This document shows positions 1 through 12,700 of a stretch of DNA of 60,000 bases, piece by piece. The notes beneath the pieces were generated by a model. It worked only from the letters and a program-made list of their open reading frames with translations, was not told the origin of the DNA and ran no database searches. The DNA comes from Symsagittifera roscoffensis (lineage: Eukaryota > Xenacoelomorpha > Acoela > Convolutidae), in contig NC_087064.1 in the NCBI RefSeq assembly GCF_963678635.1, forward strand, positions 21,006,509 to 21,066,508, read 5' to 3'. The position numbers and the translations under genes are program-made. The stretch's first letter is position 1; each line of letters starts with the position of its first letter.

Positions 1-2150
1 CACGTTATGTTCGATTTCTCTGCAACCCGGAAGGCTTTCGGGTAGCGGGTTTTAAAACTCGTAGATTCACTAGTGGACGTAGTCCGAACAACTATTTTTA
101 CTGTCCTAACTCAAAGATTTCAAAAAATTTTCTGATTTTATAATGCTTCTTACTATCAAAAAATGGGAAAATTTGGTTTTTGGTACCAAACTAGTTCCAA
201 CCACTTCCGAACTAAAGTTAACCGGTTCTACTTATTACAGTAGTGCAGTTACGATGTAACACACTAACTTAGCGCTTTTTCCCGTTTCAAAAAATATCGA
301 TATCTCAAAAATCGCGACTTGTGGGGGGATCAAAATATCGCTATTTTGACCCTAAAAACCGGTCTGTTTTCGTTGTTTTTCACTGAAAAACGATATAAGA
401 CTATTAATATAGGCTATATAAGTAATAATATTAGTAATACTATACCCCTCCGGGTTTGTTTATTATCCGAATTAAGGTGCTTAACTCGGATATTCGCAGT
501 TCGGTGAAGGGTCACTACAGTGCAGCACTGTCGATCCCCCCACAGATTACTATCTTACTTTTTGTACCAAAAGGGATACAAAACTTGTTAACGATACCCA
601 ACAGTCGATTGTTGTTGTCGTTGAGCCCCTTCTTGTTGCTCCTTGTACTGCTTGCCGGATCGGTCTTCACCCAGGACCCTTCCGAATTGAGCGCAAATCA
701 GCTGACCCTTCCGGATTGAGCGCAATTTGTCATTAACGTGCTTAAATGCTCAAATAACCCTACAGTACAAGCCTCACAAACGGACCACAAAATTGATCGT
801 AACAATCCTGACTGATATAAATGCCTGTAACAACAATATATCTATCAACAACAAACGGGGGGGTTGAATCACATCTTGTCTGGGGGGATGATTTCTACTG
901 ATTTTTTACTTTTTTACTGTTTTTGGTTTTTTCGGTTATTTTTTATGTTTTTTGTTTTTCTTGGGTACTATACTACTTTTTGGTTTGGTTTTGCTTATAT
1001 ATTTAAGTGTTTTTGGTCACAAACCACTCAGGGGATGAGGGGTTCATGATTCCCCCCACCCTTCCTGGTTCGTGAATTTTTGGTCTTAACTAGGTTAAAA
1101 AACTATTCACGGTAATCCGGAAGGCTTCCGCGTTCCGAAATACCCTTCCGCCCCGGCAGTTTAGGCCTATTAAGGGCGTTAATATGAGCATCCGCTCGGC
1201 GCGGAGTGCTCGTTAACGGTTCCGCCGGTCATGATGTTATGAAAGAATAACACCCAGGAGCGCCATAAAAACATACATGTAACATTCGCCCGGAAGATAC
1301 ATATCGACGGATAACAAAACTAAGTCTTAAGACGACTGGCTAGCGTCTAAACAGAGCTTTGCATGTTTTTCACCGTCTCTACCAAGCCAGTACTTTTCGG
1401 TGGTCTTTTCTAACATCGGGTCGACAAAAACGTTACTGTTCTCCGGCTTCGACCAGAACGCTCAAATTAACTGAATTACATGCAAAGATAGTGAGCTCAT
1501 GGCTGGGTCTCAGTATCCCCAGACCACGAGGTCACTCCTAAAAACAGGGCTACTACTTATTATATTACTATTGTTTTTGTTCAGTAGATAAAAATCATCA
1601 TCTCCATCGAAGATGGATCAACCCTTTCCCCCCCCCCAACTCTTAGCACCTCATCCTTGTCAAAACTAATCCAAATATCAATTAAATTCAAGTCAGGACA
1701 TGACAGGATGCTAAAAGTTCATATGAGTCAATAAAAGTTTTCCGTCCCGAGACCCTTCCGGATTCTTGAATCCGGTGAATCAAGCTCCTTAAGTTCGATT
1801 TCACGACAATACGGAAGGCTGGTTTCTTACCCTTCACCGTTGTTCGCAACGGCCTTGCAACTATTGTAGCAGCACAATAGTTGCAACTCGGAACGTTCTC
1901 TGCAATCTGCTGCTGTTTTTCTTCAATTTCGACTTCTTCAATTTCGATAAAGTTGTTCTCGTCAGCGCAACTAATGTTGTTGTTGTTCCTCTCTCGTTTT
2001 TTGTTAAAATGGCCGTTTCAGCATTTCTCAGAAATGTGACATCATCATTCGAATTTTTGAAATATTAAAATACTAGAATATTCCAGCCTTCACCGTTTGG
2101 CTAAACGTTCCAATAACGCCCTTAGTTCATAAAAACCACCAATCCGGAAG
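1..2150. repeat. Unclassified hairpin-rich repeat region
   Basis: No convincing gene was seen here. The motif CCGGAAGG, or its reverse CCTTCCGG with near variants, recurs near 26, 676, 708, 1117, 1755, 1813 and 2144. There is a two-copy direct repeat with a 29-bp period beginning at 676 and 705. Clear inverted repeats lie at 1186-1211, 1758-1775 and 1855-1886. A pyrimidine run ending in about a dozen C bases lies near 1625-1640. On the reverse strand this run would look like a polypurine tract, so part of the region could be an LTR or UTR of a decayed element, but no coding domain supports that. Confidence 0.4.
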
Positions 2151-2182
2151 GCTTACTGCTAAAATTCCGAATTCTGCAGAGA

Positions 2183-2760
2183 TTGCATTTTTCACATTCT
2201 GGTCGAATGTCACACTGGTGCTGCTCCTCCGGTACACGCAAAAATTTTTGGAACATAGACAAACTCGTGAAACTTAACATCCTTCCTTTGTCTCTATACC
2301 AAGAGCTTCATGTTGGACTGCTGTTTGCAAAAATACTAGCTGGAAAAGTTGACATCGACTGGAGAAGCCATGTAAGCATCACTGACGTTGAAAACCGAAG
2401 AGCTCAAATCACACGAAATTTCGTCTGCAAACAAATGCGGCTGAAGAAGTGCGAGTCGGATTTCTGGTTTCAGGCATGTCGTCTTGCTAATCTGTACAAC
2501 GAATACTTCAAATGTGATATATTGTTTGACCCAGAATGCAAAAAAAGACTTCTAGGAATGTACACAAAGTTTTTCAAAACTCGCTACAACGAATCAGACA
2601 CATGCACTTGGCGCATTTTATGCGAATGCAACAACTGTAGAGACCTGAAGAAACTTACACTTATAACTGAAAACTAAACTTTGAACAATGCAATGACTGG
2701 GTTTTATGCGAACCCTTGGATTATATTCCTAAATCCTTTGTCATTATTATTATTATAAAG
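2183..2760 (+). mobile_element. 3' end of a LINE-type (non-LTR) retrotransposon
   Basis: An open frame runs to a TAA at 2677. Its product resembles the region after the reverse transcriptase domain in invertebrate non-LTR retrotransposons: a LYQELHVGLLFAKIL helix, an RRAQITRNFV stretch, FWFQACRLANLYNEYF, and a cysteine cluster TWRILCECNNC near the end. Upstream RT sequence is missing, so this is a 5'-truncated copy, the usual outcome of target-primed reverse transcription. A short ATT/TTA microsatellite at about 2742-2758 fits a simple-repeat 3' terminus. The family assignment is from memory of similar tails and the exact clade is not determined. Confidence 0.6.
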
Positions 2761-3653
2761 CTGCTGTGTTCCACATCCAGAATTCTTTGTTGATATTTTA
2801 ATGTTTTGACACTCTCATGGGATTTAATGGGTAATACATTGAAATTTAAAAATTCATAAGCAGTTTAAAATACGTTGCATGATGACAAAATCAATTTCAA
2901 GAACATCCTCCTTTACAGAAAAAGAAAAAACAACATTTACAAAAAGTAAATAAGATCCAACACTGGCAACATGAAAAAATTCATTTAAAGATTTCAATTT
3001 TTGTAGTGAAAATTGTAGTGAATTGTAGTCTTTATCAATTAAAATGCTTAACTTTGTATTCTAAAATTTTGCTGTATTTGACAGATTATAATTTCACTTA
3101 CACTTGTACATTTGAAAATACTTTCAACTGGCACATAAAGTGTTTTTAAAGATTTTTTGAATCAAAGTTTTCTTAATTCATTCATTTTGAGTTTTTTCTC
3201 TTTTCAAAAGTCTTCCTGCTGATTGCGATGCTATTGGTTCAATAGAAAAAATGTTGTGCGAGCTTCTTCTTTGCCCCTTTTTGGGTTCTGGGTATAGTCC
3301 GATTTTGTAAATTTCGATGTTAAGCGTTTCTTCAATGGACAAATATTGCGCAACAAGTGAAAAAGATTAATTTTTAATGACAAATCTCTAGGTGCTTCAA
3401 ACATTCACTCGATATTATATAGTGATTTATACGTATCCACCCTCTACACAGGCCGTCAAATGCCCCTTGCAAAATTCACGGCAACAGCGCTTGCTCAGCT
3501 TCGCTTGCCTCTAGCACCAGTATTATCAGATTTTTGTTCGGTATACAACTGATTTGCTTCAGGTCATTCTTCATATACCAAATTTAAATGTATGCTGCTC
3601 GCTATATTTGTTTTTACTATTCTCAAAAGCCGAATGATACATTTCAGGTTGAG
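2761..3653. other. AT-rich DNA upstream of ARMC9; no gene seen
   Basis: Between the LINE tail and the first ARMC9 coding exon I see no coding signal. The 5' UTR and promoter of ARMC9 should lie here. A strong 3' splice site (atttcag) ends at 3649, only four bases before the ATG at 3654, so at least one non-coding exon is probably upstream, or the message is trans-spliced. No TATA box or other promoter element can be assigned with confidence. Confidence 0.4.
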
Positions 3654-3710
3654 ATGCCTGAAAATTCTAGCGTTGGATATGAGCAGGACCTGAATAATAT
3701 TGTGGTTGAG
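3654..3710 (+). CDS. ARMC9: ARMC9 coding exon 1
   Basis: The exon encodes the first 19 residues, from MPEN to NIVVE, the first half of the LisH motif. The ATG follows an acceptor AG by four bases, which decides the start. The donor is GAG|gtacaa, phase 0. Confidence 0.8.
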
Positions 3711-6700
3711 GTACAAAAGTAATAATTTTCCTACAGTTATTGTCCGTGTAACATAAAAATAGTTCTCGATTTTGTTTTGCCCGCTATACCTTCAGTAATT
3801 GATTGATATTGTCAAGTTAATGAGCCTTGAGATGGACGTTACAGGGATGTTTCGTGCCAATTAGCCGTTTTCGTTTTATAATCATTCACTCAATGTTGGT
3901 GATAAAATCGTGGAGAATAATAACCAATAGTTGCCCTTGCAATGGGCATTGGTGTTACAGCCAGTTTAGTCTTTGATTTCCAGATATGAATGAAAAAGGA
4001 GTACAAAAATATTCCATTCTCAAGTTTTCCTTAGAAGAAATACAAACTCAGAGAAAAAATCAACTAATGCAATTGTGATTATTGATCTTATTTTCTATTT
4101 TAGTATCTTGATTACGCAAGCTATTCGGACACTCTCGAGTCTTTCAAAAGTGAATGCGTGTCCAAAGGCCGGCCTAACCCACAAACCAGTGGCATCAAAT
4201 CAGATCAAAAGAAAAATGAAATACAGGTAGTTTCATTCATTCTGAGATATATATGCTGACTTAACAAACATCTTGTAAAAGTGTAAAAGAACGAATAGAT
4301 TTTGACTTATAATGGTCATGATGATTTTAGGGTTTTTTTTGGTTTTAAATTTAATATTTCTCAGCAGAAAATTTTTGGCTATTAATCCAGTTATCTCTAA
4401 ACGGAAAATTTTCATGAGAAAAGTGCCAATCATAAACAAATTTTGAAATTCAAAAGATTCAGAGATTCATGCGTTTTTTGTAAAACGAAATTTTCGGTTT
4501 CACGAGTACACCGTTTCAACCATCTTTCGGCTATGTTTTTGATATTTTAACGAATCGGTGTTTGAAATGCTTTTTAAAGTTTTAAGTCATTAGTAGCGGT
4601 ATCGAATTGGAGTATAGACTTTTTTCAGGTTAACAACCAACGCCCTGTTTATCAGAATCACGAATCATTTCATGTCTTGATGAATTCAAATTTCTTGGTT
4701 TTGCCGACACATCTGGCCTAATGGTAACCCCTAAGCCATGAATCCGGCCAGGACCAGTTTTTTAAGCAAAAATATTCGGTTTCAAAAAATTGGTGACCCA
4801 TCGTTTGCTTGATATGTATTGTCAGCTAAGTTGGCCTTGTCACTGATTTTTCTTTTGCTGTTAGCAGTTTCATTATAGTAGTAGATTTCCAAGTGTTTTC
4901 GATCTACTCCTGTAGTTTTAAATTTACTAGACTTGATTTTTCTTGAATTTTTTTTCCTTTCTATTTAAGTTTTTGGCCTTAAATTTTCAGACTTTTTTTG
5001 TTTTCAGCTCAATGAGCGGTTACCCTAGTTTTTTGTTTAGATGCAGTTCGCTAATTGTGATTTTTTTTCACGTCGGCGATTGCATTACTGGGCGCGCTTC
5101 CCTCAATTTAAACAACTTTTAAGAGATTATTACGCTTACAATTAGCAAGCATTATCAAGTTGGAATATAGGCTTTTTTCCAGGCTTACAACTTGTTTAAC
5201 AGAATCACTTGCTATCTTGGTTCATAGTGAATTCAAATTTCTAAGCGTCTCCGGCATACCTAGTCTGGAGGTAACGAATACGCCAGGAAAGGTCCTTGGT
5301 TCGAATCACAGGGATCTGTTTTTTTTTCCAACGGTAAATATTCAGTTACTAAAAATTGGCGGCTTATTATTTGTCTGCTTATGTTTTGCCGGCTTAGATG
5401 CCCCATCTTAGATTTTTGGCTATATGCTGTTTTCATTGTAGTTGCTTTCTAATGTTTTTATTTTCTCCTGCAATTTGTAGATCTACTCACCTTGACTCGG
5501 CTTATATTTTATCAGCTGACTAACCTAATATTGGTTCGTTTGAGGGAACCATCATTTGCATGCTATCCTCCGAATAGCAAAAAACGTTAAAATTTTCAGA
5601 ATAGAATTTTTAGTTCAAAGTTTTTCCTAACAATTTTATTTTCGCTCGATAATTGCTTTTGAATTTTCATTGAACGATATTGAATGTGTTTCTGGATGTG
5701 TTTTCCGCAAATAAAGCATGATTCCAGACAACATTTTGAAGTTTTTTAGAAGTGGTTTTTTCCCAAAAATTTTCCGTTTTCTTTGGAATTAGAGGCTCTC
5801 CTTTCTTTTCATGTCTGCTAGCTTGCAATGCTCTTTTTGTGGTATAGCTTCACATCTGTGTTTTTAATATTGAACCCTAACATCTTTTAGGTTCCTTCTT
5901 AATTGGCCCGGAGGTAAGTCCGCCGCCATTGCATCCTAAGCTCTGAGGTTCGCTTCTCAGCCGGACCTTACCTTGTTTTTTTTTCAGTTTGTATGCAATT
6001 GAGAAAAAATTCGGTTGAAGCTGAATTATCAGGACTTTCATTTGTTTGCTGAAGTTTTCTCAGCTAAGTTGCCACATCACGGATTTTGCTTGTGCTTTAA
6101 GCAACTTTGCTAGTGCAAGTGTTGTTCATTCTAGTATCAGGGGAGAATTTTGAAAGATTAGAATTTTTTTCATGAAATCATTTTTTTGTTCGGCTCAACT
6201 GTTGTCTGTTCAAAGATTTTTTTGGCTTAGTTGCTACGTCACAGATTTTTCCTGTGCTGTAAGCAATTTTCGTTGTAGTTGAAAGTGCGAGTGTTATTCA
6301 TTGTAGTTTCAGGTGGGACTTAGAACTTAAATATTTTGTGTATTATCATATTTTTTCGTATCAACATGTGTCTGCTGGAAGATTTTCGACTTTGTTGATT
6401 CTTTGAAAGTTTGTAACGTTGCTAATTTAATATTCAAGATTGGGATTTTTGCTGCGAGCCTCCGTTTCGCCTCTGTCATATTTGTTTGGTTCGAGAGTGA
6501 TAACAGATATGTATGTTTTCAGAGAGATCTATTGAGCCTCTTCCACAGTGGTAGCAGACGAGAGTTCTTCCTACTCTGGAATGAAAGTCTACCACAAGTC
6601 ACAAGAGAGAAAGACCAGCTGTGCCAAAAATTAGAATTCTATCTCCAAATCTACTTTGCAATCTACTACTATAAATACCCGACTCCAGTAGTTCGTTATT

Positions 6701-9700
6701 TTTGTTGCTCAAAATGACAATTGAATTATTTGATGTTCAATGCAGCGCTCAAATGACTTAATTTATTTTTTTTGGTCCTCTATGTATCTTCGTGTCATCA
6801 TAGTTTTGAATTTTTAGAGCGAAGCATCTGCAAAAATTGAGGAAGCCACCAATGCTTTCCGCACATTTCTGGAAACGAGAGGTTCATCTCTGAGCCAGAC
6901 CACGGAGTTCCTTCCCTATTACGCCCTACCCTTCGTACCAAATCCGCCGGCGCATCCCTCTTTTAAAGAACTTTTTACAGTAAGTTGTCGATAAGAACGT
7001 TCCGAAAAAGTGAGTGTCTGGCCATTTCATTTTTTTCAAAATTATTCTTAGGACTCCTGGGTCCCAGAAGTCCAAGTGCGCCTCGAGAAGTTCCTCGCCA
7101 TTTCTCTTCGCACAAATGCCAACCCGAGACTCCTGGAACTATACAAAGACGGGTCTAAAGGTTAGTGAATCATTCGCGGAATGTAATTTTGATTTACCTT
7201 AACTGTGTTAAGCTTATGCGATATCTAATTGACTTGATTAGATGTGCAGTTGCAGCTTTCTCAGTGCCAACAGAGCTTGATCGAATCTGAGAGGAAGACA
7301 ACAAAATACATGAAACGATACTCCAAGCTACAGGTTGAAATGAAATTTTCAATAAAGTTTTTTTGCTAGTCAGTGGCAGTTGGTTATTAAGAGTCGATGA
7401 ACGTAGCTCAGACTCATACTTTTATATAGGTCGTGATATTTTTTTTTGGAAAATTTCGTTTAGACTCAAGTTTACTTTTTCGCGGTTTTCTTTTTCGATT
7501 TCTTTCTAAGTTAAGTTAATTTCCTTTGTTAAGGAAGGCAAACTCCTCTATCGAACAGCAAAATGTAAGGGTCACGTAAAAGGTGATTGACTTCTATAAT
7601 TCAATTTTCAGATTTCCAAGCGAAAAAGTTTTGCTTATTGATCCAGTTTTCTCAAATTGGGTTAATTTTATCTAAAAAAAGTTTCCAATCATAAATTTTT
7701 CTAGAAAATCAATTAGCTTTTTGGGCATCTATTTTTTTCTTTGGAAATCGAAAATTGAGATTTTTTCAAAAAAACAAGTCAGTATTTTTTTCTGTTTACT
7801 TGCGTTCATTGGCTCTTTTCCAACTATCTGTTGGCTATGTTTGGTTTCTAAAGCAATTGGTTTGCAGAACATTTTAGTGCTCGATTTTTTCACTTTTTCC
7901 ATAAAAAAACTTATTTTTTCTCAAAAACTACTTTTCGGATTTTCAAAAAGTGGTAGCAAGAGGAAGTACGCCCATTCCCCTGTGTGCCTGTATAATCCCC
8001 TGGTCTCTTTGTTACCGTACCGCACTTCCCAAAGCCTTTGAAAAACTCTGTGGGGTATATTTGACCCAAACTTTTGGATGTTTTCATTTCCTGGAAAGCT
8101 ACCCTCTGAGTTTTCAAAAGGGCGGGTTTTGAGAAGCTCCCCTGCATTAGCCACCCGCTACGCTACGCCCAATCAATTTTTTCACAAAAAATTATGACAC
8201 TCCTTGATTTTTTGACCGTTCCTTGAAACTTGTTGACTTTTTAAAAACTATCATCCCAAATCTGAGTTTTTGGGTTAAAAGAAAGAATATGAAAGAACGA
8301 GTCTTCTGCATTAGCTGATACGCCCATTTTTTTCTACACAAAGTAATGGCATTTGAAAATGTCTCATTTTGATTTCTTGATTTCAAATGAAAGGAAGGGT
8401 TGTGGGAAGCTCCCCTGCACAAGCGACTACGCCCAATTTGAAAATTATGAAAAAGACAAAATTGTGATTTGTTGACCGTTTTTTGAATTTTTTTTGACTT
8501 TTCCTGAAACGAACCTTCCAAAATCTGAGATTTTGATTGCAATCGAAAGAATGATTTGTGGGAAGCTATATTGCATATGCAATACGCCCATTTTTCACAC
8601 AAAAATTTATGGTCCTCGGAAAAGTAAAGTTTTTGATTTGTTGACCGTTTGTTTTGAACTTTTTGACTTTCCTCAAGCACTGCCTTCCCATATCTGAGAT
8701 TTGAAGTTCAGAAGAAAGAACGAGTCGTTGGAAGCTTCCCTGCATTAGCGGCTACGCCCGAGTTGTTTTACTCAAAAATAATGGACCTCGGAAAAGTCAA
8801 ATTTTCGACTTTTGACAGTTTTTTGAAATTTTGTGACTTATCTCAAAAATTACACTCCCATATCTGAAATTTTGATTTCAATCAAAAGGATGAGGTGTAG
8901 GAAGCTCCATTGCATAAGCGGCTACGTCCAATTTTTTTACCAAGCATTATGGCCTTCGGAAAAGTAAAATTTTCGATTTTTTGACCGTTGTTTTGAAATT
9001 TATTGATATCTCTCAAAAACTACGCTCCCAAATCCGAGGTTTTGATTTCAATCGAATCGAAAAAATGTTAGAAGCTTCCCTGTTTAAGCGGCTACTCGCA
9101 ACTTGTTCACCTGAAAAGTTATGAACCTCGAAAAAGTCAAATTAAATTGTTTGACCGTTTTTGAAACATCTCGACTTTTTTTTTGAAAACTACCCGCCCA
9201 AATCTGAAGTTCTGAGTAAAGCGAAAGAACAAGTTGTGTGAAGCTCCCCTGCATAAGCTTCCACGCTCTTCGGAAAAGTCAAATATTAGATTATTTCAGC
9301 GTTTTTGAATCTTTTTGATTTTTCTCAAAAACTACCCTAACAAATTGAAATTTTGGATTCAACCAAAAGCAAGGGTTGAGAGAAGCCTTAAAACTGATGG
9401 ACCTCAGAAAAGTCAATGTTTTGCTTTTTGTGCTTTTTTGAAACTTTTGCCTTCTCGAAAACTACTCAGCCAAAGCTGATATGAAGGGTTTAATCGAGGC
9501 AACAGGTTGTGGGAAGCATCTCTGCATGAGCAGCTTAAAATTAGAATTTGTACAAAAATTGTTATGTTTTTGGGAAATTTCTTAATTCTAAATTTCCCGC
9601 TTTATTTTATTACTGAAACCGATAAGGTTTTGGGTGAAGCCCATTTTTTTTAATTATCGTTTTCATCTCGCATCAGTACAGCAAACTCAAAAATGATCAA

Positions 9701-12700
9701 ACATGTACCTCCAGCTTTAGCTGGCCCCCAGTGTGATAATATTGAAATTATATCTTATGATTTTTTAATTGTGTTTCGAATCTTTTTAAAGTTGATTAAG
9801 CTAATCAAAACAGCAAAATTTTAACCATGTTTGTCTGTAATATCTGATTATTTTGTCTTGATTTCAGAATGACTATCACAACATTATTTCAATCACAGCA
9901 GAACTGGTCGACACTCTCGAAGCCACCTTCAATGGCACCATGGTAAGATTTTAGAGACACTAATCGCTTTACCTGATTCAGACAAACCAGTTTTCAAATG
10001 ATTCAATCAAACCAGTTTTCTTTTCAGACAGTAAGCTTAATGATTAAAAATAAATTGGGAGTTTTGACAATTTTTTTAGCAAAATGTTCGAATTGACAAA
10101 GTGGTGAGCAAAAAATTGCAGGTCGTTTTTATCCCGATAGAGTAGACATGGCATTTGCACGATCATTCTGAACTCCTAGTTTGATATATTACACTTGTGT
10201 TGCTACTAGCTTTCTTTAAAACTGTTTCATGGCTCTAGTTTTGCCTAAATATATGTGGCTTCATTTCAAAAATGTTGATAGTATGATAATGTTTTATTGG
10301 ATTTAATTTTCTTTTCTACAAAAAAAATTGTTTTGAAAAATCCCTCGCTTGACTCACCATAGGTCAAAAATTTCAAAATAATCGGGCATTTCTTCTATCC
10401 TGAAGGCATATCGTTCGATTTTCACTTGCGAGAGCAAATGACTTGCAATCGGTAACTAGAAATTCCGGTAGTCGATTTTAATTCAATCAAAAATATTGTC
10501 CTGATGTAAGATTTTCGCGTCTTTTCAGCAAACAATTTTGAGAATGTCGTTTGATTTAGGTGACCCCTGAGTATCTACAGAGTGTTTGTGCCCGTCTGTT
10601 TTCAAACCAGGCTGGCCAGAGTGTCGACTTCACTCGCCCGGGGACAGCCGGCTCAGTGATCCGTAAGAGTCTGGTTGCATCCAGCATGCAGCACATGCAA
10701 GACTCAATGAATGGAACTTCGAAGGGAGATCCACGCAACTCACAATCTATTAGGTAAGTGTTTAGAATATCCCAAGACCCTTCGGAATGCGAGACGAGGA
10801 AATGTAACATTTAGTTCCGCGGGTTGTCTGTAAAATTCAAAAAAAAACAGACCGCTTCATAGCGTGTTTTTGAACTATGACTAATTTGCATTTCATGTTT
10901 TTGTAGTTTTCTGACTATTTTTTTTTTCAGTATTGAAGTTAAGGAAAATTAATTTTATGCCTGCTTCTGGTTTTGCGAGAGAGATTAAATAAAGGCTAAA
11001 AATGAAGAAATAGAGTTGACCTCTTGCAGCTTGGATGCGACGGGGGTTGTTCGTGCTAGTATTGCCAATAGCAGAGCTGTCCCATCCCCGCCCTGTATCA
11101 AACAGCAGGACGGGCTACAGAAACAGTTGAGTTCACTTCTGTGTACCACCAGTGTTTGTTTGTCTCTGTCCTCATTTAACTCCCTTCTCATGTATAAGTC
11201 CATGTTTTGTAGTTTGCGTGGCGTGTCATTGTTAGTTGGAGCTGCTGAATTTAAGCAATAGAATTGTATCTGATTCTGTTGGATAGCCCTTAATTTGCGC
11301 GCGCGGTCTCTACAGATTGTTACTGAGTTAGAAAAATGTGTATGGGTATCTGGATATGCCCAGTTTTTATCAGTGTATTAAAGTCAATGAACTTTGTGAA
11401 GACAATCATTATAGGTCGTGTTAGTTTTTTTTCAGGAAAAAGTTTTTCACTCACTTTCGAAATTTTTTGCGCATTGTCTTTGATTTTCAATTTGAATCCA
11501 TTTGCTAAAAGGAAGGAAATTGCGCTCTCGAAATTCACAGCGGAGTAAGAAAATGCCATTTGATCCAGCTTTCTCAAATTGAGCCAGTTTTATGAAAAAA
11601 GTGTCAACCGCAAAGATTCCTGAAATTTAAAGAAATTTAGCGGAATGTATTTTCTTCAAAATTTGAAGTTTCAAAACAAGTTACCGGTTTCCTTGAGATC
11701 ATTGACCTAATTGCAACTTTCTGTTGCTATGTTTTCTATCCGTAACTGATCATTTAGAGACACTTGGAAACGGTCACTGCAAAAAATCTATACCGTAGTT
11801 GTTCAATCAGTTAAGCATATTTTGTTTCTATGTAGACCGGGATTTGGCGGAGGTGCAGATGGGGGGATGGACATGCCGACAGTTGTGTTGTATCCTGGCC
11901 TAGACTATTCTCTAGTGAAAGAAGACATCACTTATGCAGAGAACAGAGAAAGATGTCTGCTGCTGCAAGCACTTAGATGGGTATGATCTAAACATAAGGA
12001 TCAGTTTGCTTGTAGCTTAGTCGAATTTAAATTCAAGTGGAAAAAATTTATTGAATTTATTCATATACTAATGAGGCCTGATTTTAATAAATATAAACTT
12101 CAATTTTCATGGATCAGTTATGAATCTTGATTATCCAGAAAACCTTTGCTGTAGTTTTCCATGAAATTCAAAAGTTAAAAGCTCGATCAGTTTAATATTT
12201 GTTTTGCAGCGCCTCACTAAATCAGTTCCTGGTGAACAAAGAGATGACGTAGTTTCCAACTACATCTCCAATGACCTTTTGGCCTGCAGGTCAACACCGG
12301 TCATTAAACAGCCGAAGGGCCAAGGACCGACAACCAATGGGGTCAACTCAAATGGAGTGGAACACGAAAGCGAAACGTACAGGTCCGCTATCTTCCAGCT
12401 TCTCAAGAGTGGCACAATGTCAGCACAATACCTCGCAAGACTGATAAATGGAATCGCAAGCATCCGAAACGGTAAGTTACTTTGCCTTGAAAACCATATG
12501 AAACAAAAAGATTGAATGTACACATAATCTACGGAATTTAATACTATTCTCGATATAAATTAGAATGCTTGATAAAGGTGTTAATAATCTATAACTAGAG
12601 TTGATTGAAATTGTTTTTGCTTGAGAGCCCAAAAATAGATAACTGAGCTATGTCGAAATTACGTTCTGAATCATCTTAACATTCTTATTTTTTACAGACA

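Noticed and set aside
5260-5320. Possible tRNA gene
   Set aside because: It has box-B-like sequence but no complete cloverleaf, and the segment recurs inside a longer repeat, so it is treated as part of a SINE.
8192-8680. 162-codon reverse-strand open frame
   Set aside because: It runs across the diverged ~170-bp tandem array. The translation is Ser/Lys/Phe-rich and repeats with the array, so it is a by-product.
12260-12523. 87-codon reverse-strand frame and its copy at 17022-17285
   Set aside because: Shadow of ARMC9 exon 11 on the opposite strand.
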